The position numbers were made by a program, and so were the translations under genes. The notes below the pieces were generated by a model that was not told where the DNA came from, did no database searches, and saw only the letters and a list, made by a program, of their open reading frames with translations. A stretch of DNA of 64,000 nt, taken from Haloarchaeobius sp. FL176. GTDB taxonomy: Archaea > Halobacteriota > Halobacteria > Halobacteriales > Natrialbaceae. Positions 9,240 to 18,597 of the stretch are shown one piece after another. Every line of letters begins with the position of its first letter. The stretch's first letter is position 1. The stretch covers positions 310,001-374,000 of the forward strand of contig NZ_JANJYH010000004.1 in assembly GCF_024609245.1 (NCBI RefSeq), read 5' to 3'.

Positions 9240-9959
9240 ATGACCCGGACAGAGCCGGACCGGGAGTTGCTCCGGGCGACCCTCGACATCTGGCACCCCG
9301 AGTGCTGGGGCATCTGCTCGACGGCGGAGACCGGCAGCAGCCTCGTCGGCCACGGGGCGGCGGTCTCCGGCGACTCGGCCTACGAACGCTGCACCATCTA
9401 CGGGGGGTCGGTCGAGCACCTGGACCAGGCGGTCGCCGTGGCCCACGACTCGCCCTTTATCAGGAGCATCCACTCGCTCGACGACGGCCCGAGGGGCGCG
9501 GCGCTCCCGGCCGCCGTCGGCCGTCGGGCCCGCGACGTGTTCATCGAGTACCCCGCGACTGATGGCATCGGAGCGGCGTTCGTCTCGCGCGGCTACGTCC
9601 TCGACGGGCAGTATCGCGTCGAGGACGGAACCGAGACGTGGGACCTGCTCGTCCACGCGAGCCGCGAGGCGTTCGAGCGCTCGCTCGACGAAATCCGCGA
9701 CGAGCGCGATGCCGACATCACGCTCGAACGCCTCTCGCCGGCCACGGACGCGACGCGGGCGGGGCCGACCGGCGGCGACGACCGGTCGCTGACGGCGCGC
9801 CAGCGGGAGGTGTTCGCCCTCGCCCGCCGTCGCGGGTACTACGAGTGGCCCCGTGAGGTGTCCGCCCGGGAGCTGGCCGCCGAGCTGGACGTGTCGAAGA
9901 CGACGCTCCTCGAGCACCTCCGGACCGCGGAGTCGAAGCTGCTCGGCGGCGGCCGCTGA
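9240..9959 (+). CDS. Bat-type HTH transcriptional regulator
   Basis: The protein has 239 residues. The C-terminal 55 residues are an HTH domain of the bacterio-opsin activator type (LTARQREVFALARRRGYYEWP, then ELAAELDVSKTTLLEHL). The N-terminal 160 residues form the ligand- or partner-binding domain common to this family. The start MTRTEPDRELL at 9240 follows a TTTTAT element about 29 bases upstream. It is encoded just downstream of the histidine kinase on the same strand, which suggests joint signalling, although Bat-type proteins often act without a receiver domain. Confidence 0.85.
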   Translation: MTRTEPDRELLRATLDIWHPECWGICSTAETGSSLVGHGAAVSGDSAYERCTIYGGSVEHLDQAVAVAHDSPFIRSIHSLDDGPRGAALPAAVGRRARDVFIEYPATDGIGAAFVSRGYVLDGQYRVEDGTETWDLLVHASREAFERSLDEIRDERDADITLERLSPATDATRAGPTGGDDRSLTARQREVFALARRRGYYEWPREVSARELAAELDVSKTTLLEHLRTAESKLLGGGR

Positions 9960-10021
9960 CTGGTCGGGTGACCCTCCCATGAGAGGGAGACGTTGATGCC
10001 CCGCTCGCGAGACGTGTCCGT

Positions 10022-10750
10022 ATGGACGCAGCACACGACGACACGCTCGCGACGGTCGGTATCCTCGGGGGCATGAGCAGCGAATCGACGGTCCAGTACT
10101 ACCGCGGCATCGACGCGGGCATCAACGAGGAGTGGGGTGGCCACGCCGCCGGGCAGGTCCTCATCCGGAGCGTGAACTTCGCAGACATCGAGGGGTTCAT
10201 CGCGGACGAGCGGTGGGACGCCGCCGGCGACTACCTCGCTGCCGCCGCGGGTGACCTAGAGGCCGGCGGCGCGGACTTCGTGGTCATGGCGACGAACACG
10301 ATGCATCGCGTCGCGCCCGCCATCGAGAACGCGCTCTCGGTGCCGTTCGTCCACATCGTCGACCCGACCGCCGAGGCCATCGCCGACGCGGGGCTCGACA
10401 CGGTCGGCGTGCTCGGCACCCGGCCGGTGATGGAGGGCGAGTTCTACGCCGGCCGCTTCGCCGACCACGGTATCGACGTGGTCGTGCCAGGGGCCGACCG
10501 CCGCCAGCAGGTCCACGACATCATCTTCGACGAGCTGACGAGGGGTGTCGTCACGGACGAGTCCCGCGACGCCTACGTCGCGGCTATCGACGAACTCGCC
10601 GAGGCGGGTGCCGAAGGCATCGTCCTCGGCTGCACCGAGATCGAGATGCTCGTCGCACAGGAGGACGTGCCTGACACTCCACTGTTCGACACGACCGAGT
10701 TGCACGTCGCGGACGCCGTCGACCGTAGTCTCGGTGCCGTCGCGTCGTAG
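10022..10750 (+). CDS. aspartate/glutamate racemase family protein
   Basis: The protein has 242 residues and the two-domain Asp/Glu racemase fold: VGILGGMSSESTVQYYR at the N-terminus, TNTMHRVAP in the first half and VLGCTEIEML in the second. Family enzymes normally use two cysteines, one per domain. Here the second is present (LGCTE), but the first position reads MATNTMH with no Cys in that motif. It may therefore be a dehydratase-, lyase- or isomerase-like variant, or use another residue. It is convergent with the repeat protein at 10887, and two terminator-like hairpins lie between them. Confidence 0.8.
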   Translation: MDAAHDDTLATVGILGGMSSESTVQYYRGIDAGINEEWGGHAAGQVLIRSVNFADIEGFIADERWDAAGDYLAAAAGDLEAGGADFVVMATNTMHRVAPAIENALSVPFVHIVDPTAEAIADAGLDTVGVLGTRPVMEGEFYAGRFADHGIDVVVPGADRRQQVHDIIFDELTRGVVTDESRDAYVAAIDELAEAGAEGIVLGCTEIEMLVAQEDVPDTPLFDTTELHVADAVDRSLGAVAS

Positions 10751-10839
10751 TAAGGACGAGTGGCGGGAATCGACCCGCGAGCGTGGGACGGGGAGCGCGG
10801 CCGGCGGTCCCGACGAGTTACGGGGAGACCGCGGCCGGT

Positions 10840-10880
10840 CCCACCGACGCGGTGGGGAAATCAGGTTGAGGCGTCAACCT
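10840..10880. terminator. two hairpins between convergent genes
   Basis: CCCACC at 10840-10845 pairs with GGTGGG at 10851-10856, and AGGTTGA at 10863-10869 pairs with TCAACCT at 10874-10880 across a GGCG loop. They lie between the racemase stop and the stop of the convergent secreted protein, so they may serve as a bidirectional terminator. Confidence 0.5.
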
Positions 10881-10886
10881 CGGGTG

Positions 10887-11534
10887 TCAGAAGAAGGGGA
10901 GGAACGCGAAGACGCCGGCCGGCGGGCCGTTGCCGGCACCGTTCCCGTCGGCTTCTTCATCGTCGTCGTCTTCCTCGTCGTCACCGTTGCCTGCGTGGTC
11001 CGGGGGGCCCTGGTCGCCGTCGGTTTCGTTGGTGGTGTCGTCATCGTCCCCAGCGTGGTCCGGGGGACCCTGGGCGTCGTCGGTTTCGTTGGCGGTGTCG
11101 TCACCGCTCCCAGCGTGGTCTGGGGGACCCTGACTACCGTCGGTCTCGTTGGCGGTCGTGTTGTCACCACCGGGGCCCGCGTGGGCGGGCGGACCGGCGT
11201 GCTCCGGCGCGTTACCGGGGTTGTGCTCGACGACCCATCCCGCGATGTGGAGGCCGGGTGCCGAGACGTTCGAGTCGTTCGTCACGTTCTGGACGTAGTC
11301 GTTGAGCATCCGGGCGAACTCGTTGTATGCGTCACCGGAGCTCTGTGCGCTCTCGTTGTCGTCCGTCTCGTTGCCGTCGTCGCCGTCGGTCTCGTTGTCG
11401 TCGGGGGTCAGGTCAGTGACGGGGTTGTCTGCGGGCTGTGCTGGCGTCGCGCTCGTAGCGGCGGCCGCCGGCGCGGCGGCACCGACCACGAGCAGCAGCG
11501 CACCGAACAGTGCGACCGTCGTCTTCGTGCTCAT
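10887..11534 (-). CDS. secreted acidic protein with 20-residue tandem repeats
   Basis: The protein has 215 residues. MSTKTTVALFGALLLVVGAA is a Sec-type signal peptide ending near AAAATSA. The mature part is Asp/Asn/Thr-rich with many N-x-T/S sites. A small conserved-looking segment (NEFARMLNDYVQNVTND, about 75-92) is followed by three copies of a 20-residue unit built on QGPPDHAG plus an acidic DDTANETD-type spacer. The C-terminus GVFAFLPFF is hydrophobic but too short for a membrane anchor. Function is unknown; a surface or secreted adhesin-like role is only a guess. Confidence 0.7.
   Translation of the reverse strand: MSTKTTVALFGALLLVVGAAAPAAAATSATPAQPADNPVTDLTPDDNETDGDDGNETDDNESAQSSGDAYNEFARMLNDYVQNVTNDSNVSAPGLHIAGWVVEHNPGNAPEHAGPPAHAGPGGDNTTANETDGSQGPPDHAGSGDDTANETDDAQGPPDHAGDDDDTTNETDGDQGPPDHAGNGDDEEDDDDEEADGNGAGNGPPAGVFAFLPFF
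10995..11174. repeat. three tandem 60-nt repeats
   Basis: The units begin with GTGGTC at 10995, 11055 and 11115, an exact 60-base period, and encode QGPPDHAG plus an acidic spacer on the minus strand. The units differ at scattered positions, so this is an old array or one under selection, not a fresh duplication. Confidence 0.85.
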
Positions 11535-11750
11535 CACACCCAGTCCTGGGCCAGAGAGGGGTATAAACCCGTGAGCACGTTCATCTGATTCATTTTGTTT
11601 GCCAACTCCACGAAACGCTTCGAGAGGATGCTTCACCGTTTACAAACGAATCTATGCGTTCAATTCTGTCCCGGTGAACAAGATACCAACTGGCTCCTGC
11701 CTTGTCAACAAGCCGATGATTTGATGGTCGTCGCTCACGGACAGTCGAGC

Positions 11751-12908
11751 ATGCGAAGGGGAACCGAGGGGGAACGCGGACAGTCGGCACCGGTCGGCAC
11801 GTTGCTGATGGTCGCACTGGTGCTCGTCGCGGCGGGCGCGGCCGGAGTCGTCATCTTCGACCTGTCGCCGGACCTGCTCGGCGACGCACCGTCGGCGAGC
11901 ATCGATGTCGGCGTCGAGGCGAACGGCTCGAACGCACAGACGCTCGTCATCAGGCATCAGGGGGGTGACAACCTCCGAATCGACGAGTTCGACGTGGTCG
12001 TCCGCGACGGCGGTTCGTCGTCGCGGCTGTCCCTCTCGTCGTTCCAGAACCGATCCGGTGTCAGCGGCGGCGTGGCGGACGCGGGCGACAGCCTCCGGGC
12101 GACGCAGTTGCTCTCGGGTCCGGTGACGGTCCAGTTGATCCACCGGCCGACGGACAGCGTCGTCAGCAAACAGCGCGTCACGCTCCCGTCGGGTGACGCA
12201 CCGTCGGTCGTCGACTTCGAGGCGAACGCGCCGACGCAGCCGTTCGAGAGAAATCAGGACGGTTCCGGCTCGACGGCCGTGGAGAACGGCGGTGCGACCG
12301 TCTCGATGGAGGGCAATCAGTGGAAGTACATCGAGCGCGACTACACCGTGACCGAGAACACGACGCTCGTCTTCGAGTTCAAGAGCACCAGCAAGGGCGA
12401 AATCCACGGCATCGGGCTGGAGGATGACCAGGGCCAGACCGGGGGTCGGATCATCGAGGTGTACGGCGTTCAGGGCTGGGGCCACAACGTCACCAACTTC
12501 GACGGACTGGACCGGTACCAGGACGGCGATGGCTGGGTTCGCTACGAGGTACCGATCGGGGAGCACTACACCTCGAGCGGATATAACCTTTCGACGCGGT
12601 ATCTCGTGTTCGTGATGGACTGTGATGGGGACGTCGACCCGCCGAACACCAGCTGTCCGTCGAACATCGACGACGAGACGCCCTCGAACTCGCGGTTCCG
12701 TAACGTCAGGATCTACGAGAACGACAGTACGGCGTCGCTCGCACCGCCCACTGTTGGGTCGTTCTACACGCGTTCGGTCAGGTCCGCTGCCGCCGTCTCC
12801 GCCCGTTCCAGCACCTTCTCCTCGTCCATCGTCAGTACCTCGCGGTCGCGCATGAGCACCGCGCCGTCACAGAGCGTGTGGCGCACGTCGCTGCCCATCA
12901 CGGCGTAG
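11751..12908 (+). CDS. type IV pilin-like secreted protein with a C-terminal beta-sandwich-like domain
   Basis: The protein has 385 residues. The N-terminus (GERGQSAPVGTLLMVALVLV) resembles archaeal class III signal peptides: a charged head, cleavage near RGQ, then a hydrophobic pilin helix. A small beta domain follows (about 40-140), then a second one (about 160-320) rich in Trp, Tyr and Gly (NQWKYIERDYTV, VQGWGHN), like carbohydrate-binding sandwiches; that comparison is inference. The last 49 codons overlap the convergent deaminase gene and are Ser-rich shadow-like sequence. An earlier in-frame ATG at 11724 is possible. Confidence 0.65.
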   Translation: MRRGTEGERGQSAPVGTLLMVALVLVAAGAAGVVIFDLSPDLLGDAPSASIDVGVEANGSNAQTLVIRHQGGDNLRIDEFDVVVRDGGSSSRLSLSSFQNRSGVSGGVADAGDSLRATQLLSGPVTVQLIHRPTDSVVSKQRVTLPSGDAPSVVDFEANAPTQPFERNQDGSGSTAVENGGATVSMEGNQWKYIERDYTVTENTTLVFEFKSTSKGEIHGIGLEDDQGQTGGRIIEVYGVQGWGHNVTNFDGLDRYQDGDGWVRYEVPIGEHYTSSGYNLSTRYLVFVMDCDGDVDPPNTSCPSNIDDETPSNSRFRNVRIYENDSTASLAPPTVGSFYTRSVRSAAAVSARSSTFSSSIVSTSRSRMSTAPSQSVWRTSLPITA

Positions 12909-14047
12909 GCGAGGTGGCTCACGAGGTCGTGGCCGGGCGTGAGATGTGGCGCGTCGAGGTCGACGACGACGAGGTCCGCCGCCGCGCCGGCTTCGATTCG
13001 CCCGCCGGATAGCCCCGTCACATCGGCACCGCCCTGCGTCGCCATCTGGACGACGGCCTCGGCCGGGACCGCGCTCGCGTCGTCGGCCGCGAGCTTACCG
13101 AGCATCGCCGCGTCGCGCATCTCGTCGAACAGCGAGAGGTCGTTGTTCGAGGCCGCGCCGTCGGTGCCCAGACCGACCGAGACGCCCGCGTCCAGCATCG
13201 CCTGCACGGGGGCCATCCCGCTCGCGAGCTTCATGTTCGACGCCGGACAGTGGACGACGCCCGCGCCCGTCTCGGCGAGCAGGTCGTGCTCTTCCGGCGT
13301 GGTGTGGACACCGTGTGCGACGAAGTCCTCGGGTTCGAGCAGCCCGTGCTCGCGGGCGTACTCGAGCGGCCGCACCCCGTGCTCCTCGACGATTGGGCCG
13401 ACCTCGTCGGCCGTCTCGTTCGCGTGGATGTGGACCGGAACTCCCGCCTCGCGGGCCTGTGGGACGTACTCCTCGAGGAAGTCCGACCCGACCGTCGTCA
13501 GCGAGTGCGGCATGAACGCCGTGCTGACGCGGCCGTCGGCCGCGCCGTCGAACGCCCGTGCGACTTCGATGCTCTCCTCGGCGTCGTCGTGGGCGGTGTC
13601 AGCCTCCTTCGCGATGGTGACGACCCCGTGACCGAGCCGGGCTCTGAGGCCGGCGTCCGCCACCGCGTCGACGATCTCGGACACGTGGAAGTACATGTCC
13701 GCGAACGCGGTCGTCCCCGTCTTGATCATCTCCAGCATCCCCAGCTCCGCGCCGACGCGTACGTCCTCGGGGGTCAGCTCGCCCTCCGCCGGCCAGATGT
13801 CCTCCTGGAGCCAGGCGTCCAGCGGCTTGTCGTCCGCGTAGCCCCGGAGCAGCGACATCGCGACGTGCGTGTGGGCGTTCACGAGCCCGGGCATCACGAG
13901 CCCGCCGCTGGCGTCCAGTTCCTCGTCGCCGTCGAGGTCGGTGCCCACCTCGCGGACGACGCCCTCGTCGGCGTCGACGAGCACGTCCGCCCTCGCCACT
14001 GTGAGGTCCGGCATGAGCACCCGTCCACCGGTGACTGCGAGTTCCAT
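12764..14047 (-). CDS. mtaD: 5-methylthioadenosine/S-adenosylhomocysteine deaminase
   Basis: At 427 residues this is an amidohydrolase-family deaminase acting on MTA or SAH. The metal-site motifs are all visible: [15 protein letters not shown] (HxH), VHIHANET (His), VAHGVHTT (His) and [12 protein letters not shown] (Asp). The start [10 protein letters not shown] is the first sensible Met; longer reading enters the divergent promoter region. It is divergent from the SpoIIM-like gene. With AhcY it gives the cell two routes for removing S-adenosylhomocysteine. It could also act on other adenosine derivatives. Confidence 0.9.
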   Translation of the reverse strand: MELAVTGGRVLMPDLTVARADVLVDADEGVVREVGTDLDGDEELDASGGLVMPGLVNAHTHVAMSLLRGYADDKPLDAWLQEDIWPAEGELTPEDVRVGAELGMLEMIKTGTTAFADMYFHVSEIVDAVADAGLRARLGHGVVTIAKEADTAHDDAEESIEVARAFDGAADGRVSTAFMPHSLTTVGSDFLEEYVPQAREAGVPVHIHANETADEVGPIVEEHGVRPLEYAREHGLLEPEDFVAHGVHTTPEEHDLLAETGAGVVHCPASNMKLASGMAPVQAMLDAGVSVGLGTDGAASNNDLSLFDEMRDAAMLGKLAADDASAVPAEAVVQMATQGGADVTGLSGGRIEAGAAADLVVVDLDAPHLTPGHDLVSHLAYAVMGSDVRHTLCDGAVLMRDREVLTMDEEKVLERAETAAADLTERV

Positions 14048-14132
14048 GGTCCGGGCTTTCGACGGACGGGACAAGACTCCATCGGGACCGGTCGACGGAC
14101 GCTTTTTTCGGGTGGCCGCCGTAGTGCAACGC

Positions 14133-14891
14133 ATGACCGACCGCCCCGACGACCCTCCAGCGGGGGAGCAACCGACGGAGCCGGCCGATACCGACGACGG
14201 CGTCGGCTGGTCGTTCGACAGCGACGAGGCCGAGCCGTCGCCGGTTGCCCCCGACGAGACAGCCGAGACGGACCCACCCGGGCACGACGACCCGCCGACG
14301 CTCTCGTGGGCGGGCCTCGCGCTCGCGTGGCGGGAGCACAGCCGCTACACCGCGTTCGCGGCGGTGCTGTTCCTGCTGAGCATCCCGCTCGGCGTCGCTC
14401 TCTGGGAGGCCGGCTTCGACCTGTTCGGCGCGATGGGCTTCGACTCGCCGAGCGCGATGTTCCCCGACGACATCACCGCGCTGTTCATCTTCCTGAACAA
14501 CACCCGTGCTTTCTTCGTGTTCATCTTCGGCGCGTTGACGGGCGGCATCCTGACGACCATCGGGCTGGTGTTCAACGGCGTGCTCGTCGGCTACGTCGTC
14601 ACGCCCGTCGCGGCCAAGGAGGGCTACGGCTTCGTCCTGCTGGCGCTGCTCCCCCACGGCGTCCTCGAGCTACCGGCGCTGTTCGTCGGTGCCGCCATCG
14701 CATACCGCTTCCTGGGGAACATCGTGCTGTACGTCTTCGACCGCCGCGACCACTTCTACACCCGCGGCGAGGTGAAACGGACCGGGCTGCTCGTCGCCGT
14801 CTCCGTGGCCGCGCTTGCCGTCGCCGCCGTCGTCGAGATACACGTGACGACGTGGCTGCTGGAGCGGGTGTACGGGGTTGCTGGAGCCTGA
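14133..14891 (+). CDS. stage II sporulation protein M-like membrane protein
   Basis: The protein has 252 residues. An acidic, Pro-rich cytosolic N-terminus (1-60) precedes about five membrane segments: about 73-92, 108-130 and 133-155, then two in the C-terminal half. The motif [19 protein letters not shown] and the later [10 protein letters not shown] are characteristic of the SpoIIM/DUF95 family, which occurs in many non-sporulating archaea. The function there is unknown. The start MTDRPDDPP follows a TTTTTT tract about 30 bases upstream. hisG follows on the same strand 77 bases on. Confidence 0.85.
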   Translation: MTDRPDDPPAGEQPTEPADTDDGVGWSFDSDEAEPSPVAPDETAETDPPGHDDPPTLSWAGLALAWREHSRYTAFAAVLFLLSIPLGVALWEAGFDLFGAMGFDSPSAMFPDDITALFIFLNNTRAFFVFIFGALTGGILTTIGLVFNGVLVGYVVTPVAAKEGYGFVLLALLPHGVLELPALFVGAAIAYRFLGNIVLYVFDRRDHFYTRGEVKRTGLLVAVSVAALAVAAVVEIHVTTWLLERVYGVAGA

Positions 14892-14968
14892 CCACCGCGC
14901 TCTCGCCGAACCGGCAAGCTCCGGACGGATGGAAAGGCAGTTGCCGCCCGGACGCGAAGGAACGGCAA

Positions 14969-15814
14969 ATGCGCATCGCGGTACCGAACAAGGGCCGACT
15001 GCACGAGCCGACCATCGACCTGCTGGAACGAGCCGGACTCCACGTCGTCGACGGGGCCGACCGGAAGCTGTACGCCGACACCGTCGACCCCGACGTGAGC
15101 GTGCTGTTCGCCCGGGCCGCCGACATCCCCGAGTACGTCGCCGACGGCGCGGCCGACCTCGGCGTCACCGGGCACGACCAGGTCTGTGAGGCCGACGTGG
15201 ACGTGACCGACCTGCTCGACCTCGGCTACGGCCAGTGCCGGCTCGTGCTGGCCGCGCCGGAGGACGGCGACATCGAGACGCCGTTCGACCTCGACGGACG
15301 GACCGTCGCCACCGAGTTCCCGACCATCACGCGGCACTACTTCGAGGAGCGCAACATCGACGCCGACATCGTCGAAGTGACCGGCGCGACGGAGCTCACG
15401 CCCCACGTTGACATGGCCGACGCCATCGTCGACATCACCTCGACGGGGACGACGCTGAAGGTCAACCGGCTCGCGGTCATCGACGAGGTGCTCGAGTCGT
15501 CGGTACGGCTCGTCGCCCGCCCGGACGTGGCCGACGAGGAGAAGACCGAGCAGATACGGATGGCGTTCGACTCCGTCATCGCCGCCGAGGGCAAGCGCTA
15601 CCTGATGATGAACGTCCCCGAGACGAACCTCGACGCCGTTCAGGAGGTCATCCCCGGCATGGGCGGCCCGACCGTGATGGACATCGCGGGCTCGGACAAG
15701 CTGGCGGTCCACGCGGTCGTCGACGAACGCGACGTCTTCGAGACCATCAACGAGGTCAAGGGCGAGGGCGCGAGCGACATCCTCGTCACCGAGATAGAGC
15801 GGCTGGTCGAGTAG
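14969..15814 (+). CDS. hisG: ATP phosphoribosyltransferase (histidine biosynthesis, first step)
   Basis: The protein has 281 residues, the long HisG form with a C-terminal regulatory ACT-like domain ([20 protein letters not shown]), so feedback inhibition by histidine is expected. The catalytic part begins [14 protein letters not shown] and contains the PRPP-binding region [14 protein letters not shown] (about 151-164). It condenses ATP and PRPP. The start at 14969 is the only Met giving the family N-terminus. No other his genes lie nearby, as is usual for scattered haloarchaeal his genes. Confidence 0.97.
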   Translation: MRIAVPNKGRLHEPTIDLLERAGLHVVDGADRKLYADTVDPDVSVLFARAADIPEYVADGAADLGVTGHDQVCEADVDVTDLLDLGYGQCRLVLAAPEDGDIETPFDLDGRTVATEFPTITRHYFEERNIDADIVEVTGATELTPHVDMADAIVDITSTGTTLKVNRLAVIDEVLESSVRLVARPDVADEEKTEQIRMAFDSVIAAEGKRYLMMNVPETNLDAVQEVIPGMGGPTVMDIAGSDKLAVHAVVDERDVFETINEVKGEGASDILVTEIERLVE

Positions 15815-15833
15815 GCGGTCCCCACGTTCGACC

Positions 15834-16148
15834 CTACTTTCCCGTCTGCGAGAACAGCAGCTGTGCGACCCCGATGACGGCGAGGAGGAACGCCTGCGTC
15901 AGCAGCGCGTCCGGCTCGAACACGTAGACGATGACGCCGGCGACGACCGGTGCGAGCCAGACCCCGAGCAGCACCTGCTGCTCGGCGACCTTCCCGACGA
16001 CCAGCGCGGTGGCCCCGACGACGACGAGCGTGACGGCGAGCCCGGCCGCGTTCTGGATACCGCTCGCAGCGACGAGGCCGACGATGGCTCCGGCGAGCAA
16101 CAGCGACAGTCCACCCCGGGCGACCTGGGTGCGGCTCGATGCGTCCAT
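15834..16148 (-). CDS. small membrane protein
   Basis: The protein has 104 residues: a short polar N-terminus MDASSRTQVAR and four hydrophobic segments (about 12-30, 34-50, 58-75 and 82-99) spanning nearly the whole chain. I see no charged catalytic motif and do not recognise it. It is convergent with hisG, 19 bases apart. Confidence 0.65.
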   Translation of the reverse strand: MDASSRTQVARGGLSLLLAGAIVGLVAASGIQNAAGLAVTLVVVGATALVVGKVAEQQVLLGVWLAPVVAGVIVYVFEPDALLTQAFLLAVIGVAQLLFSQTGK

Positions 16149-16205
16149 ACGCTATCTCGGCGGAGCCACGACAAAAAGGCGGTCATGCACGATTCCGCCC
16201 GTGGG

Positions 16206-16610
16206 TCAGGCGGGGGCCGTCGACAGCAGCGCGACCAGGTTGAACAGCGTAAACCCGAGGATGACCGCGACGGTGTAGTGGATGACCGAGACGAACGCGG
16301 TGAGCTTCGCGTCGAGGCGGTAGACGAGGCTGATGGCGACCGCGTCGGCCACCAGCGTCACGGGGAGGACGACGGCGGGACCGTACTGCTGGAGCAGCAG
16401 GGAGACGAGCGCGAGCATCGGGCCGACGACGAACGCGAGCTTGACCGGCACGTCGCCGAGGACGTTCCGTGCCGCGATGTGCAGCGTCACCGAGTAAAAC
16501 AGGGTGGCGACGACGAACGTCCCGACGTAGGCGACGGGTGTCCCGGCCGACGGGTCCAGTTGCAGCGGCGTGAGACCGACCATGGCCGTGGCTAGCGGCC
16601 ACGGTGTCAT
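16206..16610 (-). CDS. membrane protein of unknown function
   Basis: The protein has 134 residues and about four membrane helices (about 25-45, 58-75, 80-98 and 110-130). The motif FYSVTLHIAARNVLGDVPVK looks familiar from a conserved haloarchaeal membrane family with no assigned function. The start MTPWPLATAM was taken as the first ATG; MVGLTPLQL nine codons later (start 16583) is equally possible. It follows the receiver/PAS/GAF kinase by 49 bases on the same strand and may be co-transcribed with it. Confidence 0.65.
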   Translation of the reverse strand: MTPWPLATAMVGLTPLQLDPSAGTPVAYVGTFVVATLFYSVTLHIAARNVLGDVPVKLAFVVGPMLALVSLLLQQYGPAVVLPVTLVADAVAISLVYRLDAKLTAFVSVIHYTVAVILGFTLFNLVALLSTAPA

Positions 16611-16659
16611 GTGCCTGCCGCTTTTCGGTGTCCCCCTCGGTCTGTGACGCCACGTCGAT

Positions 16660-18516
16660 TCAGTCGAGGATCTCGACCCCGGTGAACACGAACCGCGCCC
16701 CGCCGTCGGACCCCTCGGTGACGTGGACGGTCCAGCCGTGGGCGGTCGCGAACTCCTCGACGATGGCCAGGCCGAAGCCCGTTCCCTCCTCGGTGGTCGT
16801 GTGGCCGGGGTCGAACACCCGGCACTGCTCGTCCTCTGGGATGCCGACGCCGTCGTCTTCGACGTAGAAGCCGCCGGGGAGCGCGCCGACGGTGATTGCG
16901 ACGGTGGTGCCGTCAGCCGGTGTGGCGTGGTCGATACTGTTCCGGAACAGGTTCTCGAAGACGTGCTGGAGCCGCGTTCGGTCGGCACTGACTGTGGGCG
17001 AATCCGTGACGGTCAGAGTCGCCTCGTCGGTGTGGACGACGTTCCAGCAGCGGTCGGCGAACGCCGCGAGGTCGACCGGACTGGTCTCCTCTACGGCGTC
17101 GCCGCGTCGGGCGAGCCGCAGGGTGTCCTCGGTGATGTTCGCCATGCGGTCGAGCGCTTCCCTGACGTGGTCGAGGTGTTCGCTGTCGTACTCATCCGCG
17201 AGCAGTTCGAGATTGCCCTGGGCGACCGTCAGCGGGTTGCGGAGGTCGTGGCTGACGACGCTCGCGAACTCCTCCAGGCGCTCGTTCTGACGCCGTAGCT
17301 CGCCCTCGAACCGGAGACGGTCGAGTGCCCGCGCGGTGTGCGAGACGAGCAGCTCCGCGAGCTCGAGGTCCTCCTGCGAGAAGGCGTCCACCTCCGTCGC
17401 GACGGCCTGGAACACCCCGCTCTCGCCGACGGGGACGCTGATACCGGACCGGTAGCTCGCTTTGGCGGGCTCCGAGGTATCGTCGGCCAGTACGTCCGTG
17501 AGGAGCGTGGACTCGCCGGTCTGGTAGGTCTCTCCGGCCAGGCCCTGGTCCGGGCGCATCCGGCGGGCCCCGTCGTCGGGTGCGCCGGCCGAGAGCGCCT
17601 TCGGGACGAGCCAGCCGTCCTCGGCGACCAGGATGCTGCACATCTCGAAATCGAGGATGGACTCGGCGGCGTCGATGGTCCGTTCGCAGGCGGATTCGAC
17701 GGTCTCGCACCCCTGTATCTGCGTCGCGACCTGGTGGAGAGTCGCCAGCGCCGCCTCCCGCTCGTGGCGTTCGTGGACGTCGGTGACCGTGACGAGCGAG
17801 CGTTCCCGTCCCTCGATCTCGACCAGCGTTGCGTCGAGCTCGACCCAGCAGGTCGTCCCGTCGCTGCGCCTGTCGGGCCACTCGAAGGAGAACTCGGGCT
17901 CCGCGATCGCCCGTTCGAGGAGCTCGATACCGCGTTCGGCGTCGTACCCGGGTACGTCGGCGGTCAGTTCGTCCAACGTGCTGTCGCTCAGGGTCTCCCG
18001 GTCGTAGCCGAGCATGTCGCAGTACTCCTGGTTCACGTCGACGACAGTCCCGGTCTCGACGTCGCGAACGGTGAGTCCCACGTCGGTGTTCTCGAACACC
18101 GCCCAGTAGCTCACGCGCGAGCGGGCCTGCTCGACGGCGTTCTCGATACGGTTCGCGAGCAGGGCGAACTGGTCGCTGCCACCGCCCTTGCGGAGGTAGT
18201 CGGTGACACCGACGGAGATGGCCTCGCTGGCGATCTCCTCGCTCCCTCGGCCGGTAAAGAGGATGAACGGGAGCTCCCCGTGGCGCTCGCGCACGGCGGC
18301 GAGCAGTTCCAGGCCGTCGGTCTCCGACATCTCGTAGTCGGAGACGACGCAGTCGACGTCCTCGCGTTCGAGCAGGTCGAGTGCCTCGGAGGCTTCCGTG
18401 GCGGAGATGACGGTGATGCGGTCGCTCTGCCGCCCGAGCAGCTCGGCCGTGAGGGCGATGAAATCCTCGTCGTCGTCGACGTGGAGGACCGTCATCGCCG
18501 CTGGCTCCGCGGACAT
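16660..18516 (-). CDS. receiver-PAS-GAF hybrid histidine kinase
   Basis: The protein has 618 residues. An N-terminal response-regulator receiver (about 8-125) carries the acidic patch DDDED and a probable phospho-Asp at 60 (VVSDYEMSETDG). It is followed by a PAS domain (about 150-265), a GAF domain (about 285-425), a HisKA helix with FASVVSHDLRNPL (His about 423) and an HATPase domain (ENLFRNSIDHA, DDGVGI, GTGFGLAI). There is no membrane segment. A receiver at the N-terminus of a kinase suggests it is itself the target of another kinase. The start MSAEPAAMTVL was chosen because the receiver fold begins directly after it. Confidence 0.9.
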   Translation of the reverse strand: MSAEPAAMTVLHVDDDEDFIALTAELLGRQSDRITVISATEASEALDLLEREDVDCVVSDYEMSETDGLELLAAVRERHGELPFILFTGRGSEEIASEAISVGVTDYLRKGGGSDQFALLANRIENAVEQARSRVSYWAVFENTDVGLTVRDVETGTVVDVNQEYCDMLGYDRETLSDSTLDELTADVPGYDAERGIELLERAIAEPEFSFEWPDRRSDGTTCWVELDATLVEIEGRERSLVTVTDVHERHEREAALATLHQVATQIQGCETVESACERTIDAAESILDFEMCSILVAEDGWLVPKALSAGAPDDGARRMRPDQGLAGETYQTGESTLLTDVLADDTSEPAKASYRSGISVPVGESGVFQAVATEVDAFSQEDLELAELLVSHTARALDRLRFEGELRRQNERLEEFASVVSHDLRNPLTVAQGNLELLADEYDSEHLDHVREALDRMANITEDTLRLARRGDAVEETSPVDLAAFADRCWNVVHTDEATLTVTDSPTVSADRTRLQHVFENLFRNSIDHATPADGTTVAITVGALPGGFYVEDDGVGIPEDEQCRVFDPGHTTTEEGTGFGLAIVEEFATAHGWTVHVTEGSDGGARFVFTGVEILD

Positions 18517-18597
18517 ACCCGTCACCTTGTGTTCGACAGCAATGTCTCTTCTGGGGATACGTTCCACCGGAAAACAGGAGCGGAAAGAACCGTCGAG

